This document shows positions 1 to 13,300 of a stretch of DNA of 64,000 nucleotides, piece by piece; the stretch's first letter is position 1; every line of letters starts with the position of its first letter. This DNA is from Litomosoides sigmodontis (taxonomy: Eukaryota; Nematoda; Chromadorea; Rhabditida; Onchocercidae), in contig OY718804.1 of NCBI GenBank assembly GCA_963070105.1, positions 62,001-126,000 on the forward strand. The letters are read 5' to 3'. The notes under the pieces are model-generated. The model saw only the letters and a program-made list of their open reading frames with translations, was not told the DNA's origin and did not search any database. The translations under genes were made by a program, and so were the position numbers.

Positions 1-675
1 TACGAAGTGTGACTTGTATATCGTGAATTTCAGTCACGTCTTCTACGCCTTGCATTACCTCGTCAGCAACCAGTTTTGCCGCTTGTTCAAGCTGCAAACA
101 AAATTTAAGTCGTAACAAACATGGAAAAAAAGCACAAAAATCTTGAAATCATACATCCGTGAGGAATCGAGCAGGATACTGATGTAATTTGTTGGCTAAC
201 GGTTCACTGAAACCCTTCAAGTCATCCATTGATATTTCTACGTGATGCTTCCCAAGACTACAATTCCTTTTCAACTGATCTCTGCAACTCATTCTTCCTT
301 ATGGACAAAGAATAGAAGTAAACAAGCAATCTTGCCCAAAATTTCTTGGAAAATTAAATGTTCTGAAATAGGGAATGTAAGTGCCGTATTATTTTCAAAA
401 CCATTTGCAATGAAAAATTTGGTGGCTACCTGTAAACGAGACCAAATCCACCAACATTGTATTCACGAATAAAACTTCGGAACAGTTCGACGGTTTCCTT
501 ATGCTCGGCGATTAGTTCACGTCCTTCGTCCTGCACATCTTCATCCACAGCAAAAAACCGTTCCTAAAGCGAAATGAAAAAATCGGCTGTCTCGTTCGTT
601 TCCTTGGAGTAGTAGCGTGGATCAGAAGTGCCCACTAACCTGGCAGAAGAGTCCCGGGTTGTCGAAGCTCGTCAT
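1..675 (-). CDS. mcm-5: DNA replication licensing factor MCM5, 5' part only (runs off the left edge)
   Basis: MCM5 is a subunit of the MCM2-7 replicative helicase and acts in the nucleus at origins. Only the N-terminal domain is in the window, in four exons: 675-640 (starts MTSFDNPGLFCQ), 563-430 (ERFFAVDEDVQDEG, then ELFRSFIREYNVGGFGLVY), 281 to about 161 (RDQLKRN, VEISMDDLKGF, LHQYPARFL) and about 93 to the edge (LEQAAKLVADEV, EIHDIQVTLR). The short MxxFDxPG start, the FxREYxVG stretch, the YRDxLKR motif and the IxVxMxDLxxF motif in this order are the MCM5 N-terminus of animals. Reading phase is kept across each intron. The ATPase part lies outside the window. The gene is divergent from the mitochondrial RNA polymerase gene, with starts at 675 and 1034. 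I am confident of the family, and of MCM5 rather than another MCM because of the start motif and the order of blocks. Confidence 0.88.
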
Positions 676-1033
676 CGAGCTACTTTCAAGCAAAAATCAC
701 GACGACAGCGAGCAATTTCAAATTGAAGTGATTCTCCCGCGATTGCGATTGCGACGAGGTAGTGGGCTAGCAGTGGTCACCAATGGAACGAAGGAAATAG
801 TGCGGCAATGGAGAGTGGCATCGGATGCAGAAGGAAGCAAACAGAAAAGTGGTGATCGCATGAGCTGTTATCGTGAGCGGGAGGGAGCGAGGAAGATGGG
901 AGGGAGCGAGATAGTGTGTGAGCTGCTGACGTGAGCAGCAGGGATGAGGAAGGTGGAGTGGCAGGGAGCGAGCGAAATGCACGCCCATTCATTCTCTCCA
1001 GCACTCGTCGCTGGTTCCCGGTGACGGTGATAA
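676..1033. promoter_or_regulatory. Shared divergent promoter region between mcm-5 and POLRMT
   Basis: This interval separates two start codons that face away from each other. It is more GC-rich than the introns around it. It holds a CCCGC-core site at 735-741 (TCCCGCG), which looks like an E2F-type element, next to a short direct repeat of GATTGC at about 740-751. MCM genes are classic E2F targets, so a site close to the mcm-5 start makes sense. That it drives mcm-5, POLRMT or both is inference. No TATA box is evident. Confidence 0.45.
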
Positions 1034-4000
1034 ATGGTGCGTGGGGTGGCGTACGGGGATTCCTGGTTCGTGACGAAGTATCTGCGTGCGCTGAGGCATC
1101 TGCACGAAGTGGGTCGAAGAGCGATTCATACCGAATTCACGAGATCCACGGGTGATTTTTTTATCAATCCGCATTTCTCTGGCCTTTCAAGCGTACATTT
1201 TTTTCGTGAACTGAACTGTAACGTTTCAAAAGTATGGCAATGTGTTGCAGTGGAGAATCCAGCCAGCTTCTCTTGCCCACTAAGCCATCTCCTACCGCTG
1301 ACTAAGCGAGCCTTCCAAGCGGAAGTGTAGATGATAAGATAGCATGTTGTTGTTTTCAGTCAGTGTACCAGTTGCAAAAGCAGCGGAAAAAGAAAAAAGT
1401 GTAAGAAAGAAAAAGACATGGCAAGATCGGACAAAGGCGCTCCTTGTAAGGGAACTCAAAAACGAATATAAGCGGTACGGCGAATTGGTGAAACGAAATG
1501 CGGCTCAGTGTAATTTAATTCGGTGAGTGAATTCTCCTACTACACGTGCGCGTATTATCATTATTGACCACATTCCGTGGAAATTCCCTCAGTATTTATT
1601 GTATCCGTTTTCTAGTGTAGATTGTTGTCGTGAGGCTAGCACTGATTCGGAGTAGCACAAGACAATTTTTTTTTAATTTTCTCATCTTTTCTTTCTGTTT
1701 TAAATATGTATGAGACAAGTAATGTTGCACCTGATCTTTCTTTTACTACTGTTCGTACTGCAGGTATGCGCTCAAAGACGATTACAGGAATTTGGTTGCT
1801 TACACGCATGCTTATCTCGACTCCCTCAGTGAAAAGTCGCTTGCGGACCAGGAAGATGATGAGGTACTTTCTTCTCGGTGACTTGCTTTTGTCTTTCAAA
1901 TTTTCCATGCTTTATATGATTTCGAAATTTTTAGTTCTCAGTTTTTTCCATTAAGAACTAGTACTTGAAGTTTTGTATCTTTTTTCCTTTTCAGATCTTT
2001 GGTGTTGCATTGCTCCTGGTTGCTCGTCAGTACAGTCATTATTCGAAAAATCAGTCATTAGCTAACTCATGGGAGCCTTTACAGCTATTTTTCTCCTTAG
2101 CAAACTTAATGGAGCAAATGCCAATACAAGGAGATGATACAAAAGCAGCCTGGATACTTCTTCTGGACCGCTTCGAAAGATGGATTGGAGTTCGAACAAT
2201 TGATGGGAAATCGAATGATATCGACGATGTGCACATTGAATTGAGACGTAAATTAACCTCCCAGGTTGATTCCGATTTTTTGTGCAGTAGCGTGATGATT
2301 GGATATTGGTTATAACATAATGAAAAGAAAATTTTGAAGTACTCATTTTGTTACATTCAGGCTGGATTAGGTTCATTACCGCGGTTTTACAACCGATTTT
2401 TGTTCACCGATGAGGATCAAGTGGTAATCCGTTTTCGAGAGCGGGAACTTTTTGGCAAAAATGTGGTTTACAGGGATGAAGAGAAGGAATGGCCATATGA
2501 TAAGGTAAAAGCCTTAATATTCCCATGATGAAAATAGCTGTAAATTAAAGTTAGTACCGGAGATATTTCAGATCTACTACTAGTAACAGTTAAAAAGTTT
2601 TGGAATGATTTTTTTTAGGACCTCAAGCTTGTTAGTGGTTTGCATGAGCCCGCGTCAAGGGATGAATATCATGGATCGCCATATTCTAACATTACCTTAT
2701 CGAAAGTATGTTCTTTTTAACTTTTAATCAATTTGATCGTAACCCAATTCTTTGGTCTCTAAATTGTTGTTGAAGGGTGAGTACACAAAGAAATTTGCTG
2801 AGCAGCTACAACGAGAAGCCGATCGTTATTTGTTTATAAGAAACTTCAATCGAAAATCAAATGAAATTCCGGTAGAAGATTTGATTAAACGATGGAATTG
2901 GCACAAAAGTATATTGGAATGCTTGACATTACGTGTAGAAGAATTACGCCAATATCCTTGTAATTTATTTCATTTGCTGTTTATAACTAGACGTGGGGAA
3001 TTATGCTGGTTTTCATAGGCTTTAATTTTTTTTGAAATAATTATAGTGATTTGCAGTGAAAGATTTCATGAAGGTTGTGGATTTGAAAATTTGCACCTCA
3101 CTTATGCTATCAACGGTAATGTCAATATGTGCTCAAGGTGAAGAATTGATCCCCGCAACTACATTTCGTTATCGTTTAGCAAGTCCCATTTTGAATATAA
3201 TTGGTCAAATGTTTCAGCAAAAGGTATTAAAGACGATACCTAAGGTAAGTGCATATTATTTGTCTCAGTAACTGAGCAGCGGAACTGAAATTTTTCTATA
3301 TGTGAAATGTTCGTGTCAGCACTTTTGTATTGTTTCAGATGCAAGATGAAATTTTTTCTGATTACGTCAATTACTTTTTGAATGCAGAAGTTTCGCGACA
3401 ATACACTGTGCGCGAATGGTGGATGCACTGTGCTTCCCAAATGCACATAAGTCCTCAGCTAAAACTTCCATGCTCTGACTTTGGATCTGGAATACGTGAA
3501 CAACTTGGCTCATTTTTAACTTCTGTCATTTTGGAAGCATGCGAAGTACATGTGGAAACTGGTATGTAATAGTTTTGAAATTTAGTGAAAAAATTATTGG
3601 GGAATAAAAATGTTTCAAAAAGGGTTGCTTTTTTCAAGATACATCATTTTCCAGGCGATCGCGGAAAAATTATAGGCATTCCTGTGTTCTCTTATAAGGA
3701 CGTTGTTAGTGAAGAAAGTTCTCTTGATGGGGACGTTATATGTGTAACGAAAATGATAAAAGTATGTAGTGCAATGATGGAAGTTGTAATCAAGCATCAA
3801 TTTGAATGGATGGTTTTCCCTACTGATTTACTACCTATGGAAGTTAGTTCACCACAATATCTTGAAACCTGAGCCATTCATATAAATAGTATATCGTGTA
3901 ATACACATGGTATTTCGATCTCCGTGAATTTATTACACCCTTGTCTTACACTAAAATGGTGTCAGCAGTATATTTTGTCAAGCAAGTATAATCCCTTGTT

Positions 4001-7000
4001 TGTCAATATCATAATATCCCGTTGTTCACCTCTACTCATTTCTTCTTAATTTATCTAAAAATGGAATAAGTTTTGAAACAAAGGAGTGCGGCATTGCCCG
4101 TAGTTTCTTCACTTTACATAATAAGAGCGTTGTTGCTTTTTTAACTTTATATTGAATTTGTATTCTTTGTTTTTTAAAATATTCAAACAGGTACCTCCGC
4201 GTCCATGGTTAGATTCCGGAGAAGGTGGACCGTATTACAAGTCCTCTTTCAATGTGTTAAGAGCACATCCCGATTATCCAACAATTAACGTTAATTATGA
4301 GATGAAGAAGCGGCTGAAGTCACGGTAAGTAAATTTTCGATGTATTTGGTAAATTTCCGGGTGCACTGTAGCAACTAATATCACTCATCTGATAATTATT
4401 TCAGCAAGCAAGCTCGTCCAGTTTTCGATGCACTGAATGATTTGGGTATTACGCCATGGAGAATAAATGAGCCTGTTCTTGATGTAGCTCTTAAGGTATG
4501 ATGCTTTGTGTCGTAATTAATATCTCTGTTTTCACTAGTAATTGCTTTGTATTGTGTTGTAACATCTCTCAGTAGTTATTCTAGGTTTCAGGTTTTTGAA
4601 ATGGCTCAGAGAGAAGCGAATGAGGAGTTTTTGGAGAAGTTATCAATACCAATTCATCCGAGCCGAGTTCCCATACCAGATTACGCAGCTAAATTCAAGA
4701 ATATGGAAATAGACGAGTTACCGATTAATGAATGGAGAGAGTATTCAAAATCGAAATATGAAGCCATGAAAAAAAGGTTCTTTATTCAGAAAAATGTTGT
4801 AAATTTTCGAGAATTTCATGTAATCGGAAGAAGTTTTAATTTCGGAAATTAAAATTTGACTCGTACAGGCCGTTTAGTTTTCTTCACTGTTTACACTGTC
4901 ATGTTTCACAGTTACATTATATATGTTATACGATTTTAACCTGCATTTCTATGGTTTCCTGATGCGAAAATCGGCTGGGATTCAAATATGGGGACAGAGT
5001 TAAAAATTGATAGAAGTAGATGCCACCCTTGATTATCATTAGCTTTTAGAAACGAGCTGAATTCATTATGGTGCTGGTTACTTTATCGTTTGACGATGGC
5101 AAGTCACTTTAAAAGAAGTGTTCTTTTCTTTCCTCATAGTATGGATTTTCGGGGACGCGTATATCCAATAACTCCGTATCTGAATCATATGGGAGATGAT
5201 TTAAATCGTTCATTGCTAGTCTTTGCGGAAGGCACGTTTTTTGTATTGAATATGAAGAATGAATAAGATTGCGTGAAAAAATGCATGTGATAAACTCAAG
5301 ATTAGCAAACTTCAGGCAGACCGTTAGGTAGTGATGGTTTGCGGTGGCTGAAACTTCATTGTATAAATTTGACGGGAATTTTAAAAAAAGAATCGAATGT
5401 CGCCCGTGCGACATATGCTGATGAAATGCTGCCAAAAATCTTGGAAAGTGCGAATAATCCCTTATCAGGTAATTACAACATTGAAAATATTATGTATTTA
5501 TTTTGGAAATTCGGAATTTGATTTGCGGTTATCGTCCAGGTGAAATGTGGTGGACAACATCGGAAGAACCGTGGCAGACTTTATCTGCTTGTATTGAAAT
5601 TAGAAACGCTTTACAAACTGGTAAGTTTTCCATTCAAATCTAATGAGATCACTAGACAAGGCGCAATAAATACCATTCTTTTCGTTCATCTTCTTCTTTA
5701 TAGTTACGAAGCTGATTGCGGTTTTTATCTATTGTGTTTATTTAAACCTTAAATGAGGCCAAACCATGTTCATTTTTGGACATAAAAATGTACATAATCT
5801 TAATTCCTTCTGCCTTATGGTGTTAGTCTTTGTCGCCAACCGCTCATTTTACTTTTGAGAATACATTCATTCTCTTACTGTTTGAATCGTCTCTCTCTCT
5901 CTCTCTCTCTGATTTCTTTTCATTCTGATTTGCGGTGTGAATACTTTACAGGTGATCCGACGACTTTCATTAGTCACTTACCGATATATCAGGATGGTTC
6001 GTGCAATGGTTTACAGCACTATGCAGCACTAGGTAGAGATCAAGAAGGTGGAAAGGAAGTTAACTTAGTACCAGCAGAAAAGCCATCTGATGTTTATTCC
6101 AGTGTTGCTGTTAGGTATGCCGCTTTTATTGTTTAGAAATTTAGCGAGGATAAAACTGACGGAATTCATTTCAGAGTAGAACAGAAACGTTTAGAGGATG
6201 AACAAAGTCTTGATTCTGAAGTTCGCGATATGGCTTTATCGTTACGTGCCATTATGCCAGACCCTGTATCGAGAAAGGTATACTGAAATTTACAAAAAAA
6301 CCTGATGGAATTATTTGGTAGAAGTGAGTCTCTTGCATAGTATTGCTGTTCAGGTGATAAAACAAACAGTAATGACCACTGTTTATGGCGTAACAATGAA
6401 CGGAGCACGACGACAAATCGAAAGGCAACTGAAAGCGATAGGGATAGATTCCGACCAGGTATTATGTTTTAGCCCATTAGTTTAGTTAGAAAATGGTGTT
6501 CCGCAGAGCAATTTTATTTCAAGATATAATTTCAATATTTGTCTGCTTGTTTTCCAGCGCCTGAAATACGCGACCTATTTGGCAGAGAGAACGTTTCGAA
6601 GTTTAAACGATGCTTTTACTAGCTCAATGTATGATACTTTCATTCAGCTCCATTATTTATATGATTGTTTTTCTGCTCACTTTTCTTATTCCGCGTAGTT
6701 GACGGTATTTTTTCGAACTTATTTCAGGAAAATGAAAAATTGGTTCCGCGATTGTGCGGAAGCCATTGTCAAACTGATGCATACAGTCGAGTGGATTACA
6801 CCTCTTGGTTTACCAGTCTATCAGCCCTATTTAGAAACGAAAATGGAAGAAAATAAAGTTTATCGGTTACCTAAATCGATTAAACAGGTATATTACTAAA
6901 TCATTTTATCGCTAAATCAGTTTGATACAAGATGGGATTTTTTACAAATGAGTGGAACGTTGAACGTAGCGGTCTCGCGAATATGAGCTTGAACAAGTAC

Positions 7001-7531
7001 ATCATAAAAAATGGTATTTGAACAAAGGTGGCAGTCATTTGCGTTCTTAAAAAGTTTCATCTTTCCGCAGGAAATACAAAAATCATTTTACAGGTGAATG
7101 CATTCCCTCCAAATTTCGTGCATTCGCTGGATTCAACTCATATGATGTTAACTGCTTTGTATTGCCGACGATTGGGTATTACATTTGCAGCAGTACATGA
7201 TTGCTATTGGACTCACGCTTGTGAGGTGGATCAGATGAATATGATATGCCGAGAGCAATTCGTACAGTTGCACAACGAGCCACTAGTTAAACAGTGTGCA
7301 GAGGTAAGACTTATTTATTTTGTTCCAGTTCGCTCTAATTTCTTTTTGATTTCATGTTTTTGAACGTTTTGTTTTTTTTAGTTTTTCCGCCAGAAATATT
7401 TGCCGAATTGGTTACGCACCACCATGTTAACAGAGGAGTGCCAAGAACTACGAAGAATATTCACACCAAAAGTTCGGCAAGGAATGCTTGATTTGGGTGC
7501 TGTACGACATTCCACGTACTTCTTTTCTTGA
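1034..7531 (+). CDS. polrmt: Mitochondrial DNA-directed RNA polymerase (POLRMT, T7-type single subunit)
   Basis: This enzyme transcribes mitochondrial DNA and primes its replication. The start at 1034 gives an arginine-rich, acid-poor leader ([20 protein letters not shown]) typical of a mitochondrial presequence. It joins in phase (G|TC) from 1151 to the exon at 1360. About 18 exons follow. The catalytic block is clear: [18 protein letters not shown] (near 5150), [19 protein letters not shown] (5318-5380), [12 protein letters not shown] (5550), the motif A region [18 protein letters not shown] (5985-6040) with the metal-binding Asp, [17 protein letters not shown] (6360), and the motif C region VHDCYWTH (7190-7215) with the second catalytic Asp. 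The protein ends [12 protein letters not shown], the same RSTYFFS-type tail as animal POLRMT, at a TGA ending at 7531. A poly(A) signal AATAAA lies at 7831. One intron carries a CT repeat (5889-5911). Exon edges are approximate; the identity is secure. Confidence 0.93.
5889..5911. repeat. (CT)n microsatellite in a POLRMT intron
   Basis: About eleven CT units precede the 3' splice site of the intron before the exon encoding the [12 protein letters not shown] motif. It extends the polypyrimidine character of that intron end. Confidence 0.85.
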
Positions 7532-8012
7532 TTAGTCTAATATTGGTTTCTGTTGTAATCATTGTTGCTACACAGAAAGTGGGGTATAACAGAGAAGCTA
7601 TAAGGCCTTCTATTTATTTTATGTATTATTTGTTGTGTTATAAGGACTATGTTCAATAATGTTTGATTGACAGAAGCAATATTTTTCTCGTTATTAGCTC
7701 TTAAGAATTCTGAAGGAAGAAGTTAGCATTAAAACAAATTAGTTCGCTGTGTATTTTTACGGACCTTTGATTCGTTCTCTTAACGCCTTGTTATGTATTT
7801 TGTAACTAATAATGACGCAGGTTTTTGAGGAATAAATTTTATAAATGCAACACTAGTGTTTCGTGGGACCTGCTTGATCATTGTGCTAGCGTTCTCAAGG
7901 ACCATAATCCGATTCGATTCTCTGATAAAGCTTTTATTCATTTTGTTATTCAGCGATTTGTTTAAAATTTTGTTTCATTTTTTAAATTCTGACCTTTTGT
8001 CGCACCATGGTT

Positions 8013-8094
<82 letters not shown>

Positions 8095-8773
8095 CTTTTT
8101 TACCAAAGCTGCAGAAGTATTACATGAAATGTACTGAGACGAGACCCTTATCGTAACCTCCACGTCTGATGTTGGCACTTGAAAACTGCATCGCTAACAT
8201 AGAGATGCAATATTTGAAAATATCTGGGAAAGTACTGACAACATTTGCTCGTAGATATGGATCCCCAAATAAATAGAAATGAAACAGGGGACTGCTTTTT
8301 GATTTTGCCATGTTAATGCGGAGGTCTTACAAAGTAATTTTTCCTTCCAACTGCATGAGTTCGCTTATGTCGCAATGAGTGTTAAATAATTGTGCTATGG
8401 AATGCTTGATGTTTTTTTTTTCTAATATTTCCAGTCTTATTGGAGACTAGTGCAGGTGCGCTGTCGTACGGCCTAGATTGAGGAGGAGGACGGAAGAGGA
8501 CGCTCAAAAACTGGAATTCCGGAACCCTGTACTTGACTAACTTTCATGATGAAGGAGTCTGTATTCTAGAAACAATTTTAGATAGACGAGATGGAACATA
8601 CATATAAATACGTCACGAGCATCTTACCTGCTCGAACGGGTGAGGAAACAGCAGGGCCTGAACGAGGTGCTGTGATTAACATCAAATCGTGTAAAGTGAG
8701 GGGGAGGGATGTAAAACACATAAACTATTGTCCTTCATTTATGAATAAGATGACTTCACGGGGAAGTCCGTCA
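7532..8773. other. POLRMT 3' flank; no gene seen
   Basis: This stretch holds the presumed POLRMT 3' UTR with AATAAA at 7831, an AT microsatellite at 8015-8092, and AT-rich sequence up to the tRNA. Open frames across the AT repeat read as alternating Tyr-Ile and are not genes. Confidence 0.6.
8015..8092. repeat. (AT)n microsatellite, about 39 units
   Basis: An uninterrupted run of AT dinucleotides. It is likely polymorphic in length between individuals. Confidence 0.95.
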
Positions 8774-8845
8774 GGCTGAGTGGTCTAGTGGTATGATTCT
8801 CGCTTAGGGTGCGAGAGGTCCCGGGATCAATCCCCGGCTCAGCCC
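8774..8845 (+). tRNA. tRNA-Pro (anticodon AGG)
   Basis: The sequence folds as a full cloverleaf. The acceptor stem is GGCTGAG (8774-8780) with CTCAGCC (8838-8844), followed by a discriminator C. The D-arm carries the A box TGGTCTAGTGGT. The anticodon stem is CTCGC/GCGAG around loop TTAGGGT, so the anticodon is AGG. The T-arm is CCGGG ATCAATC CCCGG, and its B box reads GATCAATCC. There is no intron. A T-rich tract follows, as expected for RNA polymerase III termination. The body is typical of animal tRNA-Pro genes. Confidence 0.96.
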
Positions 8846-10386
8846 TTCCCTTTTAACATCTTTTTGAAGCGCAGTACTTGTGCTTACGTATCAACTAACG
8901 TACAGTGCGACACACATGCAAAAGTAAGTCATCCTTAGCAGGACAGAATTTCACTTAGGTCCAGAGCGACAAATTTGGTGTGGAAATAAGAACTGAGAAA
9001 TAATGCTCGGGAGGATCTATTACTTGCTGACTTCCATATTCAAACGCCGCTGATGCCAAGAACTGATAGCAGAATCCTTTTATGAATAATAACAAAATTT
9101 GTATTTAAACTTTCGGCCATTCCAGCTAGGAAACTGCCAACAAAAATGAAGAACTTTTTATAGGCAATCACAAACAGCTAGGAGCATAAAATTCAACATT
9201 AATTTTGAAAACAAACAAGAAACAGCTACTGTGTGAAACAAAAATTTCCCACCTTTTATTAATGTTAGCTTCTGCTTTTTCACGCGAAAGAGGACTTAAC
9301 TGCTGATGATTCCTCCCGTTACTAATATTTAATTTGAAACCAGCTTTACTATCAATTAAGCTCATTTAATTTCTCAGCATTTGTCGGGAAAGCGGAAAGA
9401 AACATAACACGAATTGTAAAAATTTATAAGATTTCATCATTTAATCACCATGAGACTGTTACACCTACATATCGTGTATCTTGCAATTGGTTTTGACATC
9501 TTATCGAAGGCGATTGCTCATGTCATTTACAAGCTTTTTTGGTAGTTAACTAATTTCACAAGGCTGTGTGCCAGTCTGTCTTCATTCCTGCTAACAAAGC
9601 TACATTAACCTCACATAACTTTTCATCTGCTTAACAATTCTTTGTGCTTGCATACCATCGAACGATCTCACTCCACCATGATTTCACCATTTAAATGTAA
9701 TAAACTTACTTAACCATCGTTGTGTGCTGCAACTCATTATGGTAAGCTTAAACACGCTCACACACGATGCTGTACATACCGATCAAACTGACTTAATCAG
9801 CTGAACCCTTTTTTTGCTTTACCCATTCATTATGCAATCATCATTCACTATACTCCTCACTCGCTCATTCCTTTTTATTTATGGCTGAACTATTTCAACA
9901 TTTTCTCAACTACGCCTTGGTGACAGCACCGCCGCACACCTTCAATCTCATCGACAAGTAACCGATTGCTCCCTTCTTCTTACAGCAATACCTCGTACTG
10001 TTACGAATTCTCAATCCTCAATTATTATTCCTTTGCTTACTATTCTGCTACTTAACCAAATTAGTTCCCAATAAACCTCTAGATGTTATTAAGTATTGTT
10101 GCGGGTCTACAAACTACACAAATAATCACACCCAAACGTTGTTCATAACAGCATTTATTTAAAATATTTAAGCAAAAATAACTCTGAAATTAATGCCCTG
10201 CACAACAACTGCTGATTTTTTTCTTTAGATTTCATTATGGCATGTGTCTTACATTCCTCAGTCCTTAGCAATTCCTCGGTACTGTGTTCTACCGTACAAA
10301 TCAAGAGTGCTACCGTGATAGAAAATAAATTTAGAGTTACACTGGAATAAAGATTTTGACTGAAACAAGTAAAATCAAAGTTTAGA
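8846..10386. other. Intergenic, no gene seen
   Basis: AT-rich sequence between the tRNA and the 3' end of the FANCM-like gene. I see no exon-like reading frame with splice sites and no recognisable RNA. The part just below 10387 is presumably the 3' UTR of the minus-strand gene. Confidence 0.5.
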
Positions 10387-13300
10387 TTATAATCTTATCA
10401 AATCATTCAGTTTGTGAACGATTTCTACCATCTGCTCCAAACGCTTACGACACCCAGCTTGTTCTTCCATATGATCAACGAAATCGCTTTCTGTCAACTG
10501 AAAAAAAAAGAAAATTTGCAACAGTTAGGGAAACAGAACAGTGTTACCTTAACCGGAAATTGTTTTAAGACGTGAATCAGAAAATTTCGTGGAAAAATCA
10601 TGAAAGGAAATAAACAGGTTAGACTTACCTGTGCTTTTAACACTTTCAACAATGGAAAACTAGCTGAATCGATACGGTTCAAGCGCGGCACCTTCGACGT
10701 ACCACATTTTCTGGATGGTCCCTGTAATTGTTTGATATAGTTCACGATAAGAGTTTAATATGTTCATAGAAAGTTGATTGATAACATTTCTAAAAAATCA
10801 TTTAATTTTTGATTAGAAAATAATTATACTTTTGCTAGTCGCTTCTGCCCGAATGACTTTCCAGAGCGTTCAATTTTTGAATTTTTTCTGTCTTTCAAAT
10901 GTAATTCCATTAAATCTGCGTCATCCACTCGTGATGATTGTGAATCTTCATCCATCCATTTTAATGTCCGCCTATTTTGTATTCTGTAACAAACAACAAT
11001 TATGATCGATATGTAAAATAACAACGAAAAAAACTGTTATTACATCAAAATTATATGTTACGTGTATTACGACAATTTAGGTTCTTGTAACATACCGTGA
11101 AATTTGTTTCGCCAACGTTTTCGAATCTCTACAGAAAACATTCGTTAAATTAGAAGCAGTAATACTATGACCAAGTAATGTAAAGCGCTGTAGTCGATCT
11201 TGCCATAAAAACATTTCTTTCACACAAAAATTCAGTAAACTACAGCTGTCCTGATGAAACACTTAGATATTAAAGCATAGAAATTTGAAATAAACAATTA
11301 AAAACTATAACACTTAACTGAAAAAAAATGCTTGCGAAGAAAAATTCAGCAAAAGAACAATACTTTTAGGCAAAAAATACGCTTTTGTTCCTTGATAGGT
11401 GTTAGGTTATTTTGAAAAAAAAATGGAAATTAAATAAGTGAGAAACAGACCTCGATCAAACTTAACCTATGCAATGAACTATTGAAATTAAGTCTTTCTT
11501 GAAAATCCAAACGCTGAACCATCGTCAGCAAACCTTCACTGAATAGTAATAACAATTAATCGTACTGTTACTTAAATAGTTGAATTCCATTTGCAGAATA
11601 AAAGAAAAATCAATTTAACCTTTCAGCGTCATTCTTAGCCCAATACTCCACTATTTCAGGTATGATGTTAAATGGCAACATCGGCAATACATCGTTACAT
11701 AGCTGTAGGCCTTTGATTTGATTTGCTTGCACACAGTCAATGGTTCCATCGACTGTCAAGAAGCTGTAGATATTCTGAAATTTCAGCATTACGTATGATG
11801 ACAATCTTACTTTTATGATTTCAACTGGTGTTAATGCTTAAGTTCTACGCTAACTATTAGAATTATCTTAAATTTACCAGCCACTAACTAGCAGATTTTG
11901 ATGTTTCATATGCGTGTCCATAAAAAGCTTTTGATATATTATATGCATACCGTTTCATAGCCTGCAGAACAGAGAGCAGAAAGATTTCCTTCTGATCGTA
12001 CTCTGATAGTTTCTGTGTAACGAAGTGCACACAGACTAAATAGTAAATAATATATCGATTGGGCAAAATGTTCAATTCATCAAATGTAAAAAAAAATCAA
12101 GTTTTGAAATAAAAAAAAAATAAGAACTGAGTGAAGAAAACAAACCCTTCATCCATACAAATTATGGAATCTACATAGTCGCTGTTAATTTCAACTGAAT
12201 CAGAACCGCATGGCACAATAACAACGTTGCATAATTTATCCTGCAATAATCAAATATTTAATAGTAAACGTAAGAATGACATAAGAACATTCGCTATAAA
12301 AACTGGCGCAATACAGCAAGGCTTCAAACGACAATGCATTGGAGTATAAACGAAGGATCCAGTTATACCTTCATTGCATTTTCCGAAATTTCTACTTGGT
12401 GATGTTTACCTGAAACAAGTGAATGACGAGGATAAATATGTTGAATTTCGAATATGAAGAAACCAGGGCAAGATTAACAGATGAGAATATGAATCAAGAA
12501 CAGATAATAGAGGAACTAAAGAAGCAACGAAACTCTATTATAAGTCGTTTGGAAATTACCTTTAAAAAGGAAAAAAGCAAATCTATTTTCTTCGCCGGAA
12601 AGCCGGGCTTCAATCGACAGAAGAAGACTGCTGACAAATGCAGGATCTCGATCTCTACACAACACTATTATTATTGACTTCTGGCCACCTAGAAGTGTTA
12701 AAAACTTCCGCAACCTGTCGAATAGTAACAAATGAGGTTCATCTCTAGAAGAAAATGAAAGTTATTGACAAAAGACAAAACGAACCATAACGTAAGCAAG
12801 TTTTCTTCAACAATGTAATTAACACGTCTAGTTTGTGGCACTGAAGATCGGTAGACATTGGAAGGATAGGGACGAAGCAGGCTTCTTTTAAAATGCCACT
12901 CGACTGAGTGACTGCTGCAATCGTTGTACTCGTGGTACATAATGCTGAAAATATACGTACCGAACAATATTTGCTTGAAAGAGCCAACTTTATGAAACGA
13001 TTGGAATGACTGCAAGAATTACTCTCAAAATCCTTGCTTTAAAAACCACTAACCCTGAATTGTATTTCTAAAAGCGGTCAAACCATCGCACATCAGAATA
13101 TCATATGCTGATAAAAGTTCGAAAAAATCGCAATAAATTTCTGCCAGATGGCCTTGTCCATTTTGTATCTTTTTTTGTAAATAATTTGTTGAAAAATTGA
13201 CAATTTTTTTTATATCGTTTGTGGGAAATATGTTGCTTTGGTAGAGTAATGATGCAATTGGCTCCATTATCTAAAGAGGCAATTACATTGAAAGATACGA

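Noticed and set aside
7856..8178. Frames across the AT repeat on both strands
   Set aside because: They are Tyr-Ile runs produced by the (AT)n microsatellite.
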